From Streptomyces sp. SS1-1 (GTDB lineage Bacteria > Actinomycetota > Actinomycetes > Streptomycetales > Streptomycetaceae), in contig NZ_WBXN01000004.1 of assembly GCF_008973465.1 (NCBI RefSeq), positions 7,232,501 through 7,296,500 of the forward strand: DNA of 64,000 bases, in the 5' to 3' direction. A program made the position numbers and the translations under genes. Below the pieces are notes generated by a model. That model searched no databases. It saw only the letters and a program-made list of their open reading frames with translations, and was not told where the DNA came from. This document shows, piece by piece, positions 34,717 to 43,493 of this stretch. Within the stretch, counting starts at the first letter, position 1, and the number at the start of each line of letters is the position of its first letter.

Positions 34717-36798
34717 ATGGGCCGAGCGAATCAGCGTCCGGCGCGGCCGGAGTTCCCGCAGGGGGCCACCTCCGGCGCCAGCGGGCTCATGGACCTGCTC
34801 GGCGTCGCCGCGGTGCTGGTCGAGGCCGACGGCCGGATCGACATGTGGAGCCCCCAGGCCGAGGCGCTGTTCGGGTACTCCGGCGAGGAGGCCCTCGGAC
34901 AGTACGCGGCCCGGCTCCTCGTCGACCCGGAACACCGCGCCGAGGCCATCCGGCTGTTCGCCTCGGTCATGGAGAGCGGCGAGGACTGGGCGGGCGTCTT
35001 CCCCGTCCGGCACAAGGACGGCGGCATCCGCACGGTGGAGTTCCGCAACATGCGGCTGACGGACAACATCGGCGACCACTACGCGCTGGGCCTCGCCACG
35101 GACCGGGCGACGCTGCGCCAGGTGGAGCGCAAGGTCGCCCTGTCCAGCCAGCTCGTCACCCAGGCACCCATCGGGCTCGCCGTCCTCGACACCGAACTGC
35201 GCTACGTGGCCGTCAACCCCGCTCTCGCGGCGATGCACGGCGTCTCCGAGGCCGGTCACATGGGGCGCGGCTTCCGCGAGATCCTGCCCGGCGCGCCGTT
35301 CGCGGTCGCCGAGGCGCAGATGCGCGAGGTCCTGGAGACCGGCCTGCCCCTGGTCGACCGGCAGGTGGTCGGACGCACCCGGGCCGACCCGGACAGCGAC
35401 CACGCCTGGGCCGTCTCCCTGTACCGCCTGGAGGACCACACCGGGCAGATCCTGGGCATCGCCAACGTCATCGTCGACGTCACCGACCGCTACGAGTCGG
35501 CGCAGCGGGCCGAGCGGGCGCAGCAGCGGCTGCGCATGATGGCCGACGGCTCGGCCCGGATCGGCACCACCCTGGAGGTCGAGCGGACCGCGCAGGAACT
35601 CGCCGACGTCCTCGTCCCCGACCTGGCCGACATGATCGCCGTCGACATCCTCGACTCCCTGCTCCAGGCGGGGCGCCCCGACTCCGGCGACGGACTCCCG
35701 CTGTTCCGCGCCCTCGCGGTCAAGACCGCCTATCCGACCGACGCCTCCGAGGCGATCATCCAGCCCGGCCACCTCACGACCTACCACGCCGACCATCCGG
35801 CCGCCCACTGCTTCCGCACCCGTGAGCCCCAGCTGATCACCCACCTGGAGCGGGCCGACCTCCGGCGGGTCGCGGGCGACGACGAGGGCGCGCGGCTGCT
35901 CGCCCGGGCCGGGGTGCACACCGACATGGCGGTGCCGCTGATCGCCCGCGGCGAGGTCATCGGCGTCATGGGCCTCGCCCGGGCCCGCAACCCGCGCCCC
36001 TTCGACGAGGACGACCTCACCCTCGCCTGCGAACTGGCCTCGGCCGCCGCGCTCAGCATCGACAACGCGATCCTGCACCAACACATCCGCAGCGCCGCCG
36101 AGACCCTCCAGCGCAGCCTGCTCCCGCAGCTCTCGCCCCGCCACCCCGGCCTGGAGATCGCCGCCCGCTACCGGCCCGCGCAGGCGTTCAGCGAGGTCGG
36201 CGGCGACTGGTACGACATCATCCCCCTCGACGGCGACCGTACGGCCCTCGCCGTCGGCGACGTCATGGGCAGCGGCATCCCGGCCGCCACCGCCATGGGC
36301 CGGCTGCGCACCGCCACGTCCACGCTGGCGGACCTCGACCTCGACCCGGCCCGCATCCTCACCCACCTCGACAAGATCACACAGGACCTGGACCCCTTCT
36401 TCGCCACCTGCGTGTACGCCGTGTACGACCCGTACCAGCACGTGCTGCAGATCGCGTCCGCCGGGCACCTGCCGCCCGCGCTGGTGCCCGACGGGGGCCC
36501 GCCGAGACTCCTCGACCTGCCGTCGGGCACCCCGCTGGGGGTGGGCGGGGGCTCCTTCGAGACGACCACCGTCGCCCTCGACCCCGGCGACCAGCTCGTG
36601 CTCTACACCGACGGGCTGGTCGAGACCCGCGACGACCCCATCGACGAGCGGCTGGACCATCTGCTGAGCCTGCTGGAGGGCCCGCCGAGCGCCCCGGAGG
36701 ACCGCTGCGACCGGCTCCTGCTCAGCCTCCGCAAGCCCTCCGACCACGACGACGTGGCCCTCCTCATCGCCCAGGCCCACCCGGTGAAGCCGGAGTGA
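34717..36798 (+). CDS. PAS-PAS-GAF-SpoIIE serine phosphatase
   Basis: A 693-residue PP2C-type (PPM) phosphatase with sensors. Two PAS-like domains (about 20-135 and 145-270; DMWSPQAEALFGYSGEEALGQ is typical) are followed by GAF (about 285-455) and a SpoIIE domain (about 470-690). Metal-binding aspartates are seen in GGDWYDIIPL (Asp497), GDVMGSG, YTDGLVE and DDVALLI. These enzymes dephosphorylate anti-anti-sigma factors and so free a sigma factor; the cofactor bound by the sensors is unknown. ATG 34717 follows GAGGGG. It is convergent with the FG-GAP gene (12-bp gap). Confidence 0.92.
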   Translation: MGRANQRPARPEFPQGATSGASGLMDLLGVAAVLVEADGRIDMWSPQAEALFGYSGEEALGQYAARLLVDPEHRAEAIRLFASVMESGEDWAGVFPVRHKDGGIRTVEFRNMRLTDNIGDHYALGLATDRATLRQVERKVALSSQLVTQAPIGLAVLDTELRYVAVNPALAAMHGVSEAGHMGRGFREILPGAPFAVAEAQMREVLETGLPLVDRQVVGRTRADPDSDHAWAVSLYRLEDHTGQILGIANVIVDVTDRYESAQRAERAQQRLRMMADGSARIGTTLEVERTAQELADVLVPDLADMIAVDILDSLLQAGRPDSGDGLPLFRALAVKTAYPTDASEAIIQPGHLTTYHADHPAAHCFRTREPQLITHLERADLRRVAGDDEGARLLARAGVHTDMAVPLIARGEVIGVMGLARARNPRPFDEDDLTLACELASAAALSIDNAILHQHIRSAAETLQRSLLPQLSPRHPGLEIAARYRPAQAFSEVGGDWYDIIPLDGDRTALAVGDVMGSGIPAATAMGRLRTATSTLADLDLDPARILTHLDKITQDLDPFFATCVYAVYDPYQHVLQIASAGHLPPALVPDGGPPRLLDLPSGTPLGVGGGSFETTTVALDPGDQLVLYTDGLVETRDDPIDERLDHLLSLLEGPPSAPEDRCDRLLLSLRKPSDHDDVALLIAQAHPVKPE

Positions 36799-36810
36799 CG
36801 GGCGCCCCGC

Positions 36811-38301
36811 TCACTCGTCGACGGCCGTCCCGAGCCGCGCGCCGGCGGGCGGCGCCGCCAGGGAACGCGGACCGTACGACCACGACCCGCGGGTGACGAT
36901 CCCGGCGGCCGACCCGGGGACGTGCCAGACCGACCCCTCGGAGCTGTTCTCGCCGGGCGCCGTCGCCAGCAGCTCGGCGCGGCCGTCGCGGTCGGTGTCC
37001 GCGAACCGGAGCTGCGCGCCGAAACGGTCGCCCTTCTCGACCGTGCCCGGCACGTTCGCCGTGTTCTGGGTGAAGGAGACCACCCCGGCCGTGGTCAGTC
37101 CCCGGGCCGAGCCGCGCAGCACGACGACCATCCCCGCGTCCCGCACGGTGCCGATGTCCTCGCCGGGCACACCGATGGCGAGGTCCGCGAACCCGTCCCC
37201 GTCGGCGTCGCCCAGCGACACGTCGTAGCCGAAACCGTCACCCAGCTCGGGAGTGCCCGGCACCCCGGGATCGCGCTGGAGCCACACCTGGTCGGGGCGG
37301 CCGAACTCGTCCAGGCCGGTGAAGAGGTCCCGCCCACCGTGGAACACCAGGACGGCGCCGCCGGTCAGCGGCTCGTACTCGTCCTCCAGCCGGTCCGGCC
37401 GGCCCGCGACCAGGTCGTCGTACCCGTCGTGGTCGATGTCCCCGGAGGCCGTCGCCGGGCCGCCCGGCAGATCGCGGACATAGGCGAGGCCGCCGGCCCC
37501 GCCCCGGTAGACGGCCGAGCGTCCCTGGCCGTCCTCCTCCAGGCTGCGGCCCGCGACGACCAGGTCGGCGTAGCCGTCGGCGTCGTAGTCACCGGTCGTC
37601 AGCGACGCCGGCTGGATCGACTCGTCGCCCGGCGCGCCGACCGTGTCGAGGCGGCCCGCGGGGCGGAGCGCCCCGCCCGCGTGGGTGAACAGGTGCACGC
37701 CCCGCCGGTCGGCCACGGCGAGCACGTCACCGGGTGCGGCCCCGCTCAGCCGGGCGGCGGCCACCGCGAGCCCGAACCCGGCGTCCGCCGCGGGCGTGGC
37801 CGCCCCGAAGGTGACGCTGCCCGACGCCTTGAGCCCGGTCTTCGAGCCGAACAGGACGGTCACCCGGCCCGCGTCCCTCACCCCGCCGACGTCCTCTCCG
37901 GGCACGGCCACGATCGCGTCGTCGTAGCCGTCACCGTTCAGGTCGCCGCTCGCGACGGCGGCGCCGAAACCGTCACCGGACTCGGCGCTGCCGGGCACAC
38001 CGGGCGTGTTCTGCCCGAAGACCGCCGTGCGGGCCTTGCGTGTCCCGGACGCGGTGCCGATGCCGCGCGGCCCGCCGTACTGGACGGTGACGTAACCGGA
38101 GTTCTTGCGGCTGCCGTCGGTCCCCGTCGGCGCCCCGATGAGGACGTCGTCGTATCCGTCGCCGTCGAAGTCGCTGTCGCGGTCGACGGCGTGCGTCCCG
38201 CCGGGCGCGCCCGCGTGGGCGCCGGGGGCGGCGGTGATCACCGCACCCGTCAGGAGCAGGAAGGAGGCGGCGGCGACGGCCGCCGGTTTCCTGTGTGTCA
38301 T
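36811..38301 (-). CDS. Secreted FG-GAP/VCBS repeat protein
   Basis: A 496-residue exported protein, integrin-alpha-like beta-propeller. Signal peptide with a hydrophobic core (AAVAAASFLLLTGAVITAA) ends near residue 30. Repeats follow with calcium-binding DxDxDG loops: DSDFDGDGYDDVLIGAP, SGDLNGDGYDDAIVAVPGED, TGDYDADGYADLVVAGRS, ASGDIDHDGYDDLVAGRP, LGDADGDGFADLAIGVPGED, FADTDRDGRAELLATAPGEN. It probably acts outside the cell in adhesion or ligand binding. No catalytic domain is seen. Start at 38301 with the signal peptide intact. Upstream is the NhaA fusion on the same strand, 87 bp away. Confidence 0.88.
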   Translation of the reverse strand: MTHRKPAAVAAASFLLLTGAVITAAPGAHAGAPGGTHAVDRDSDFDGDGYDDVLIGAPTGTDGSRKNSGYVTVQYGGPRGIGTASGTRKARTAVFGQNTPGVPGSAESGDGFGAAVASGDLNGDGYDDAIVAVPGEDVGGVRDAGRVTVLFGSKTGLKASGSVTFGAATPAADAGFGLAVAAARLSGAAPGDVLAVADRRGVHLFTHAGGALRPAGRLDTVGAPGDESIQPASLTTGDYDADGYADLVVAGRSLEEDGQGRSAVYRGGAGGLAYVRDLPGGPATASGDIDHDGYDDLVAGRPDRLEDEYEPLTGGAVLVFHGGRDLFTGLDEFGRPDQVWLQRDPGVPGTPELGDGFGYDVSLGDADGDGFADLAIGVPGEDIGTVRDAGMVVVLRGSARGLTTAGVVSFTQNTANVPGTVEKGDRFGAQLRFADTDRDGRAELLATAPGENSSEGSVWHVPGSAAGIVTRGSWSYGPRSLAAPPAGARLGTAVDE

Positions 38302-38388
38302 GGTGTCTTCCCTCGGGCTCGCACCTGTGTGGCTGTGCGGGTTGGACCCGCGGGAGGCCCCGAGAGTTGTAGCCGGCGCGCGTGAGAT

Positions 38389-40290
38389 TCAGCCGCGCGG
38401 TTCGCGGGGCGCGGTCCGCGCGGCCAGCACGCGCTGCCGTGCCTGTTCGACCGCCCGGGTCAGCGCGTCGATGTCGTAGGCGCCCTGGTGGCGCAGGCCG
38501 TTGATGAAGAAGGTCGGGGTGCCCGACACCCCGCTGAGGTCCGCCGAGTCCACGTCCTCCGCGATCCGGTGCGCCCCCCGCCGCCGTTCGACGTCGTCGC
38601 GGAAGCGCACCAGGTCCAGACCCAGCTCCCGCGCGTAGCCCAGCAGGTCCCGGCCGCTGAGCGCGTCCTGACGCGACAGCAGCAGATCGTGCATCTCCCA
38701 GAACCTGCCCTGCCGTGCGGCGGCCTCCGCCGCCTCCGCCGCCAGCTGGGCGTTGGGATGTACGTCCGGCAGCGGCAGATGCCGCCACACGTACCGGACG
38801 TCCGAGTCGGCGCCCAGCAGCTCGCGCACCACCTCCTCGGCCTGACCGCAGTAGGGGCACTCGAAGTCGCCGTACTCGACCACGGTCACCGCCGCGTCCG
38901 CAGGACCGCGCACCCGGTCGTGCCGCGGGTCGACGGTCACCGCCAGATCCGTCGGCGCCTCGGACGTGCCCAAAAGGACACGCGCCCGGAGGGCCTCCGG
39001 CAGCAGGCCGATCACCCCGGACACCAGCCAGGTCAGCACGAATGCCACCACCAGGGAGGCGAGGATGCCGATCCGCGCCTGCTCCAGCTCCTCGCCCTCG
39101 AACGCGATGGCCGCGATCAGCAGGGAGACGGTGAAGGCAGCCCCGGCGACGGCCCCGCCCGCGGTGACCGAGCCCCAGCCCACGTTGGGCCGCAGCCGCC
39201 CGCCCGTCAGCAGCCGCGCGCCCGCCATCGAGCCGACGATCCCGATCAGCTTGCCCGCCGCGCAGCCCACCACGATGCCCAGGGTGACCGGCGAGGAGAA
39301 CGCGTCCGCCAGCTTCGCGCCACTGAGCTCGATGCCCGCGTTGGCCAGCGCGAACAGCGGCACGATGCCGTAGCTCACCCACGGTAGGAACTTCTGTTCG
39401 AGGCGCTCGTTGGGGGAGATCGCCGCCGCGAGCCCCTTCACCGCGTCCCGCTGCAGCTCGGGCGTGGGCTGCTCCCGGAACGAACGGAACAGCCGGCTCG
39501 CCTCCTCCAGGTCGCTGCGCGGCGCCGGGTAGGCGACCACCAGCGCCCCCACGGCCAGTCCGGTGACCACGGGATCGACGCCCGCCTCGTGCAGGGCGAC
39601 CCAGACCAGCAGCGACATCAGGGCGCAGTACAGGCCCTTGCGGACGCGCGCCAGGCGCAGCACCACGATGCCCAGCAGACCGCCGAACGCCACCAGCAGC
39701 GCGGGCCAGTGGATGCCGTCGCTGTAGAACACGGCGATCACCACCAGGGCGACCAGGTCGTCCACCACGGAGATCGACAGCATGAACGCGCGCAGGGCGG
39801 CCGGCAGCCTCCGGCCGAACACCGCGAGGATGCCCAGCGCGAAGGCCGTGTCCGTCGACATCGCCGTGCCCCACCCGTGCACCGAGTCGTGGCCGGCGTT
39901 GATCGCGGCATAGATGACCGCGGGGACGACCATGCTGCCGAGGCCGGCCGCCGCGCAGAGCACCACCCAGCGCCGGTCCCGCAGGTCGCCCATGTCGAAC
40001 TCGCGGCGCGCCTCCAGGCCGACCACGAAGAAGAACAGGCTCATCAGCCCGGCGTTGATCCACTCGTGCAGATCGAGGGCGAGGTGATGGGAGTCGAAAC
40101 CGATGGTGAAGGTCGCGCCCCACACCGCCTCGTAGGAGTGCGCGTCCATGTTGACCCACAGCAGGGCCACCACGACGGCCGCGAGCAGCAGGGCCGCGCT
40201 GCCCGTCTCGGTCTGCACGAACGTCCGCCAGCGGGCCCGGGTCTGGCTGGACATCGACTCGCTGGCATCGCTGGACTCGTAGCCGCTCAC
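38389..40290 (-). CDS. nhaA: NhaA Na+/H+ antiporter fused to DsbA-like thioredoxin domain
   Basis: A 633-residue fusion. Residues about 20-430 are a full NhaA antiporter with the ion-binding aspartate pair in SISVVDDLVALVVIAVFY and the discontinuous-helix region AMSTDTAFALGILAVFG. Residues about 450-630 are a DsbA/thioredoxin-fold domain with Cys478-Pro-Tyr-Cys481 (FECPYCGQ) and the cis-proline loop GVSGTPTFFING. The antiporter exchanges Na+ for H+ across the membrane, and the attached domain suggests redox or oxidative-stress coupling. This fusion is known in actinobacteria and some other bacteria, so it is not a sequencing artefact. The start may be ATG 40290 or an in-frame ATG about 12 codons later. 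Confidence 0.92.
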   Translation of the reverse strand: MSGYESSDASESMSSQTRARWRTFVQTETGSAALLLAAVVVALLWVNMDAHSYEAVWGATFTIGFDSHHLALDLHEWINAGLMSLFFFVVGLEARREFDMGDLRDRRWVVLCAAAGLGSMVVPAVIYAAINAGHDSVHGWGTAMSTDTAFALGILAVFGRRLPAALRAFMLSISVVDDLVALVVIAVFYSDGIHWPALLVAFGGLLGIVVLRLARVRKGLYCALMSLLVWVALHEAGVDPVVTGLAVGALVVAYPAPRSDLEEASRLFRSFREQPTPELQRDAVKGLAAAISPNERLEQKFLPWVSYGIVPLFALANAGIELSGAKLADAFSSPVTLGIVVGCAAGKLIGIVGSMAGARLLTGGRLRPNVGWGSVTAGGAVAGAAFTVSLLIAAIAFEGEELEQARIGILASLVVAFVLTWLVSGVIGLLPEALRARVLLGTSEAPTDLAVTVDPRHDRVRGPADAAVTVVEYGDFECPYCGQAEEVVRELLGADSDVRYVWRHLPLPDVHPNAQLAAEAAEAAARQGRFWEMHDLLLSRQDALSGRDLLGYARELGLDLVRFRDDVERRRGAHRIAEDVDSADLSGVSGTPTFFINGLRHQGAYDIDALTRAVEQARQRVLAARTAPREPRG

Positions 40291-40390
40291 CGCCCGATTA
40301 TCGCCACCGGGCCGCCCGCGCGCCGGGACGGCTTGCCCCGGCCTCGTGCGGCCCGGCGACGCTCACCCGGACGGCCGTCGCGGCCGGGGG

Positions 40391-41716
40391 TCAGGGCTGG
40401 GCGGTGAGCCGGAAGCTCTGGGCGGCGGAGCCGTCGCACGCCCGCTGCACCAACTGGGCACCGTTCGCGGCACCGCCGGTCGTGCTCAGGCACTTGCCGC
40501 TGTGCCGGGCGGTGAAGTGGTAGGCGCCGTCCCCTTCGCGCACCGGCAGCCACTGCTGGTTGCCGCCCCCGCCGTACGCCCACAGCTGCAGGGGCGCGCC
40601 GTCGGCGGTGGAGACGTCGGTGACGTCGACGACCTGGTCCGGGTTGCCGCGGATCGCGACACGCGTGTAGCCGCCGTCGGTGGGCTTGAACTGGAACTGC
40701 TGGGCGACGGTCCCGTTGCAGGTGTACTGCTGGACGGGCGTGCCGTTGGCCGTGGCCGCAGCCCGGGCGTCGACGCAGGTCCCGGAGGCCTTGTCGCTCA
40801 GCGCGTACCAGGCCGTCGGCGAGATGGGATCGGTGGGCGCGGGGTCCCCGTCCGCCCGGCCCAGCCACTTCAGGCCGTCGAGGAGGAAGCGGTTCTGGGT
40901 GGCGCTCGCGAACGTCGACGACAGACGCGTGTTGGTGTCGTAGTTCATCGCGTTGTGCCCGAAGTTCGCGTACAGCATCCGGTACCGGGCGTTGGTCCAC
41001 AGGATCGGGTAGTAGCCGCTGTACCAGGACTGGTTCGGGTCGGTGCCCAGCGGGAAGCTGCTGGGGTCGACGGAGGCCAGGATCCTGATGTCCGGGTTGG
41101 CCCGCAGGTCGTTGGACCAGCTGTACCACTCACTGACGGCCGAGGTGAACGTGGCGGGCAGGGCGGTGGTCGCCGGGTGGGTGCGGTCCTCGGTGCGCAG
41201 GACCGCCGTGGTGGGGCCCCAGGTGTTCGACCTGAAGTTCCCGCTGCCGAGGAAGGAGTTGTAGAACCAGGGCCAGGAGGCGGCGTTCGTGGTGAACGCC
41301 GAGACGTGGAAGCCCATCCAGCCCCCGCCGGCGCGCACGTACCGTTCGAACCCGGAGCGCTGGGCCGCCGTCTGCGGCGCGTCGTCGAGGAACAGGACGA
41401 CCTGGTACTCGTCCACCCCGCCGTTCGCCAGCAGGTTCCAGTCGGTGGTCGCCCGGTAGGTGAAGCCGTTCTCGGCCCCCGCCCGCGGGAACCACTGGTT
41501 GGCCTCCTTGACGAAGTCGATGTGGGCGGCGTCCCAGGTGCCGTTGTAGAAGGCGATGACCTTGAAGGGGGCCGCCTGCGGGGCGGCCGAGGCGGCGCCC
41601 GCCGGGGCGGTGAGCCCGCAGACGACCGCGAGCAGGGCCAGCAGACGGACCGCGAGGTGCCGCCAGGGGACCGTGCGGGGGCGTCCGGGCCGGGTCGGCC
41701 GGGTGGGTCGGGGCAT
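40391..41716 (-). CDS. Secreted ThuA-like protein with ricin-type lectin domain
   Basis: A 441-residue exported protein. After a signal peptide (LAVRLLALLAVVCGLTAPAGAASA), residues about 50-290 are a ThuA-like (trehalose-utilisation, glutamine-amidotransferase-like) domain: FKVIAFYNGTWDAAHIDFVKEANQWF, YQVVLFLDD, GGGWMGFHV. Residues about 305-441 form a ricin B-type lectin domain with three QxW-like repeats (QQFQF, NQQWLPV, AQSFRL). ThuA function is uncertain; such proteins are linked to sugar metabolism. ATG 41716 follows AGGAGG. It starts 68 bp after the GH18 stop on the same strand, so the two are probably one operon induced by polysaccharide. Confidence 0.85.
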   Translation of the reverse strand: MPRPTRPTRPGRPRTVPWRHLAVRLLALLAVVCGLTAPAGAASAAPQAAPFKVIAFYNGTWDAAHIDFVKEANQWFPRAGAENGFTYRATTDWNLLANGGVDEYQVVLFLDDAPQTAAQRSGFERYVRAGGGWMGFHVSAFTTNAASWPWFYNSFLGSGNFRSNTWGPTTAVLRTEDRTHPATTALPATFTSAVSEWYSWSNDLRANPDIRILASVDPSSFPLGTDPNQSWYSGYYPILWTNARYRMLYANFGHNAMNYDTNTRLSSTFASATQNRFLLDGLKWLGRADGDPAPTDPISPTAWYALSDKASGTCVDARAAATANGTPVQQYTCNGTVAQQFQFKPTDGGYTRVAIRGNPDQVVDVTDVSTADGAPLQLWAYGGGGNQQWLPVREGDGAYHFTARHSGKCLSTTGGAANGAQLVQRACDGSAAQSFRLTAQP

Positions 41717-41784
41717 GTCTGTTCCTCCTGCCGCCGGGGCGGCGCGCGTCGGGGAGTGGGGGAGAGGCGGGGCGGCCGGCACGG

Positions 41785-43170
41785 TCAGCCGGTGTACTGG
41801 GAGAAGACGCGGGTGAACTCCCACGGCTGCTGGGCCACTCCGGAGCAGCTGTCCGCGCCGCCGCCGGTGCAGGGCCGGTCCCGGTTGACGGACCAGAACG
41901 TCAGCCGCGCCAGGTGCCGTTGCTGCGCGTAGGCGAGGATCGTGCGGAAGTCGGCGACGGTCACCGTCTCGGAGTTGTCCGTGACACCGTTCATGGAGGA
42001 GATGCCGGTGTGCCGGTACGCCTGGTCGTCGCTGTAGCCGTACGCGTTCTTCACGGCGGTCTTCAGGCCCTCGGCCGCGCGGACGGTGAGCTGGCCCATG
42101 TTCTGGCCCGCGCCGCCGAAGTTGAACGGCATGATGGTCCAGCTGTCCACGGTCAGCCCGGACGCGGCGGCCTTGCCGATCAGGCTGCCGTCGGGTCCGT
42201 TCTGGCCGGTGCCGAAGGTGACGTACACCTTGATCCCGGGGTTGTTCGCCTTGACGGTCTTCAGGGCGTCCACCGTGCGCTGCTGCACGGTCGGGCTGTC
42301 GTAGGCGGCCGCCTCGATGTCGATGTCGATGGCCTTCAGCCGGTAGGCGTCGATCACCTTCTGGTAGGCGGCGGCGAGTTCGCCCGCGCTGCCGCAGGAG
42401 CTCTCCAGCTTGTTGCCGCTCCAGCCGCCGAACGACGGGATGACGTCGCCGCCGGCACCGCGCACCGCGTTGACCGTCTGCTGGTCGACGCCGCCGGTCA
42501 GCGGACGGCCGCCGTCCCACTGCGGGTTGCAGTAGCCGTTGCTGAGGACGAACGCGAGGGTGAACCACTTGACGCCGGTCGCGTTCATCACGGTCGTCGG
42601 ACTCGGCGGGTCGCCCCAGCCGTTGTAGAGGTACGGGGCGACGGCCATCGCGCCCGGGCCCGGTGCCGGGGTGTCGGCTCCGGGGGCCGTCCACTTCTGC
42701 TGGGCGGCGCCGGTGCAGCTCCAGATCTGCACCGGGGTCGCGTTGGCGGAGCTCGCGCCCTTCACGTCGAGGCACTTGTCGGCCTGCGGATTGACGATGT
42801 CGCGTGCGGCGGTCACGGTCCAGCGCTGGGCGCCGCTGCCGTTGCAGTCCCAGAGCTGGACGCGGGTGCCGTCGGCGGTGCCGGCGGACGCGACGTCCAG
42901 GCACTTGCCGAGCGCGCGGATCGTGCCGTCCGAGCCGACGTTCCACTGCTGGGCGTTGGTGCCGTTGCAGTCGTAGAGCTGGACGGCGGTGCCGTTGGCG
43001 GTGGCCGCGCCGGCCACGTCGAGACACTTGCCGCCGAGGCCGGTGATCTGCCCGGTGGCCTGGGCGGCGGCGTGTGCGGGGAGGGAGGTGAGCGGGGCGA
43101 GGAGGAGGGCGGCGAGAGCCGTGCCGACCGCGCCGCGCAGCGCGGGCCCGGGGAGAGAGGGAGAGGTCAT
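41785..43170 (-). CDS. Secreted GH18 chitinase with N-terminal ricin-type lectin domain
   Basis: A 461-residue exported chitinase-family enzyme. Signal peptide (LRGAVGTALAALLLAPLTSLPAHA) ends near residue 36. A lectin domain with three repeats (GKCLDVAGAATANGTAVQLYDCNG, then AQQWNV, AQRWTV, QQKWTA) covers about 38-165. After a Pro/Gly linker comes a GH18 barrel (about 180-461) with IDIDIE: Asp282, Asp284 and the catalytic acid Glu286. The most N-terminal Asp of the usual DxxDxDxE is Lys here, which occurs in some GH18 groups. It cleaves beta-1,4-GlcNAc polymers. A DasR-like site and a sigma70-like promoter lie upstream. Confidence 0.9.
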   Translation of the reverse strand: MTSPSLPGPALRGAVGTALAALLLAPLTSLPAHAAAQATGQITGLGGKCLDVAGAATANGTAVQLYDCNGTNAQQWNVGSDGTIRALGKCLDVASAGTADGTRVQLWDCNGSGAQRWTVTAARDIVNPQADKCLDVKGASSANATPVQIWSCTGAAQQKWTAPGADTPAPGPGAMAVAPYLYNGWGDPPSPTTVMNATGVKWFTLAFVLSNGYCNPQWDGGRPLTGGVDQQTVNAVRGAGGDVIPSFGGWSGNKLESSCGSAGELAAAYQKVIDAYRLKAIDIDIEAAAYDSPTVQQRTVDALKTVKANNPGIKVYVTFGTGQNGPDGSLIGKAAASGLTVDSWTIMPFNFGGAGQNMGQLTVRAAEGLKTAVKNAYGYSDDQAYRHTGISSMNGVTDNSETVTVADFRTILAYAQQRHLARLTFWSVNRDRPCTGGGADSCSGVAQQPWEFTRVFSQYTG

Positions 43171-43365
43171 GCGGGGTCCTGTCCTGTCGTCGGGGTCGCG
43201 GTGCCTCATGGCTCGTCCACGACCGCGCCGGGCGGGCAGGCGGGTGCGCTGGCGCTACCAGCAAGCAGGCATGCTCATGACAGGCGAGAAGTGGGGGCTG
43301 TGAAGTCGTCGACCGCTGAACAAGGGTGGGGGAAAACAGGGTTGCTCCAGTTACTTCACATCGTA

Positions 43366-43396
43366 AATTTAAGGAGCAGCGGAAAACCCCTGTCAA
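43366..43396 (-). promoter_or_regulatory. Vegetative-type promoter for chitinase operon
   Basis: On the minus strand, TTGACA (43396-43391) is a perfect -35 box. TTAAAT (43372-43367) or TAAATT (43371-43366) serves as -10 after an 18- or 19-bp spacer. The chitinase start is about 200 bp downstream, giving a long leader. Confidence 0.6.
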
Positions 43397-43411
43397 GACA
43401 TCGGACAGGCT

Positions 43412-43425
43412 TTGGTCCAGTCCAA
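43412..43425. promoter_or_regulatory. DasR-responsive-element-like site
   Basis: TTGGTCCAGTCCAA contains TGGTCCAGTCCA, matching 10 of 12 core positions of the DasR element TGGTCTAGACCA. It lies 15 bp upstream of the -35 box of the chitinase promoter. DasR, the GlcNAc-responsive GntR regulator, controls Streptomyces chitinases, so context supports it. Confidence 0.55.
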
Positions 43426-43493
43426 TGTGACAGGGGTGCTCCGGGGCGTTCGGGGCGGGCCGACCGGAGACGGCCGGAAGGGGGTGTCAGCGC

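Larger units (their letters stand above)
43171..43493. other. Upstream region of chitinase operon
   Basis: 323 bp without a gene. It contains the promoter and DasR-like site listed separately. The stretch 43330-43400 is notably A/T-rich for this genome. Confidence 0.6.

Noticed and set aside
34520..34717. 65-codon frame ending TGATG at the SpoIIE start
   Set aside because: Third-position G/C is lower than in neighbouring genes, the start is TTG with no good ribosome site, and the product has no recognisable feature.
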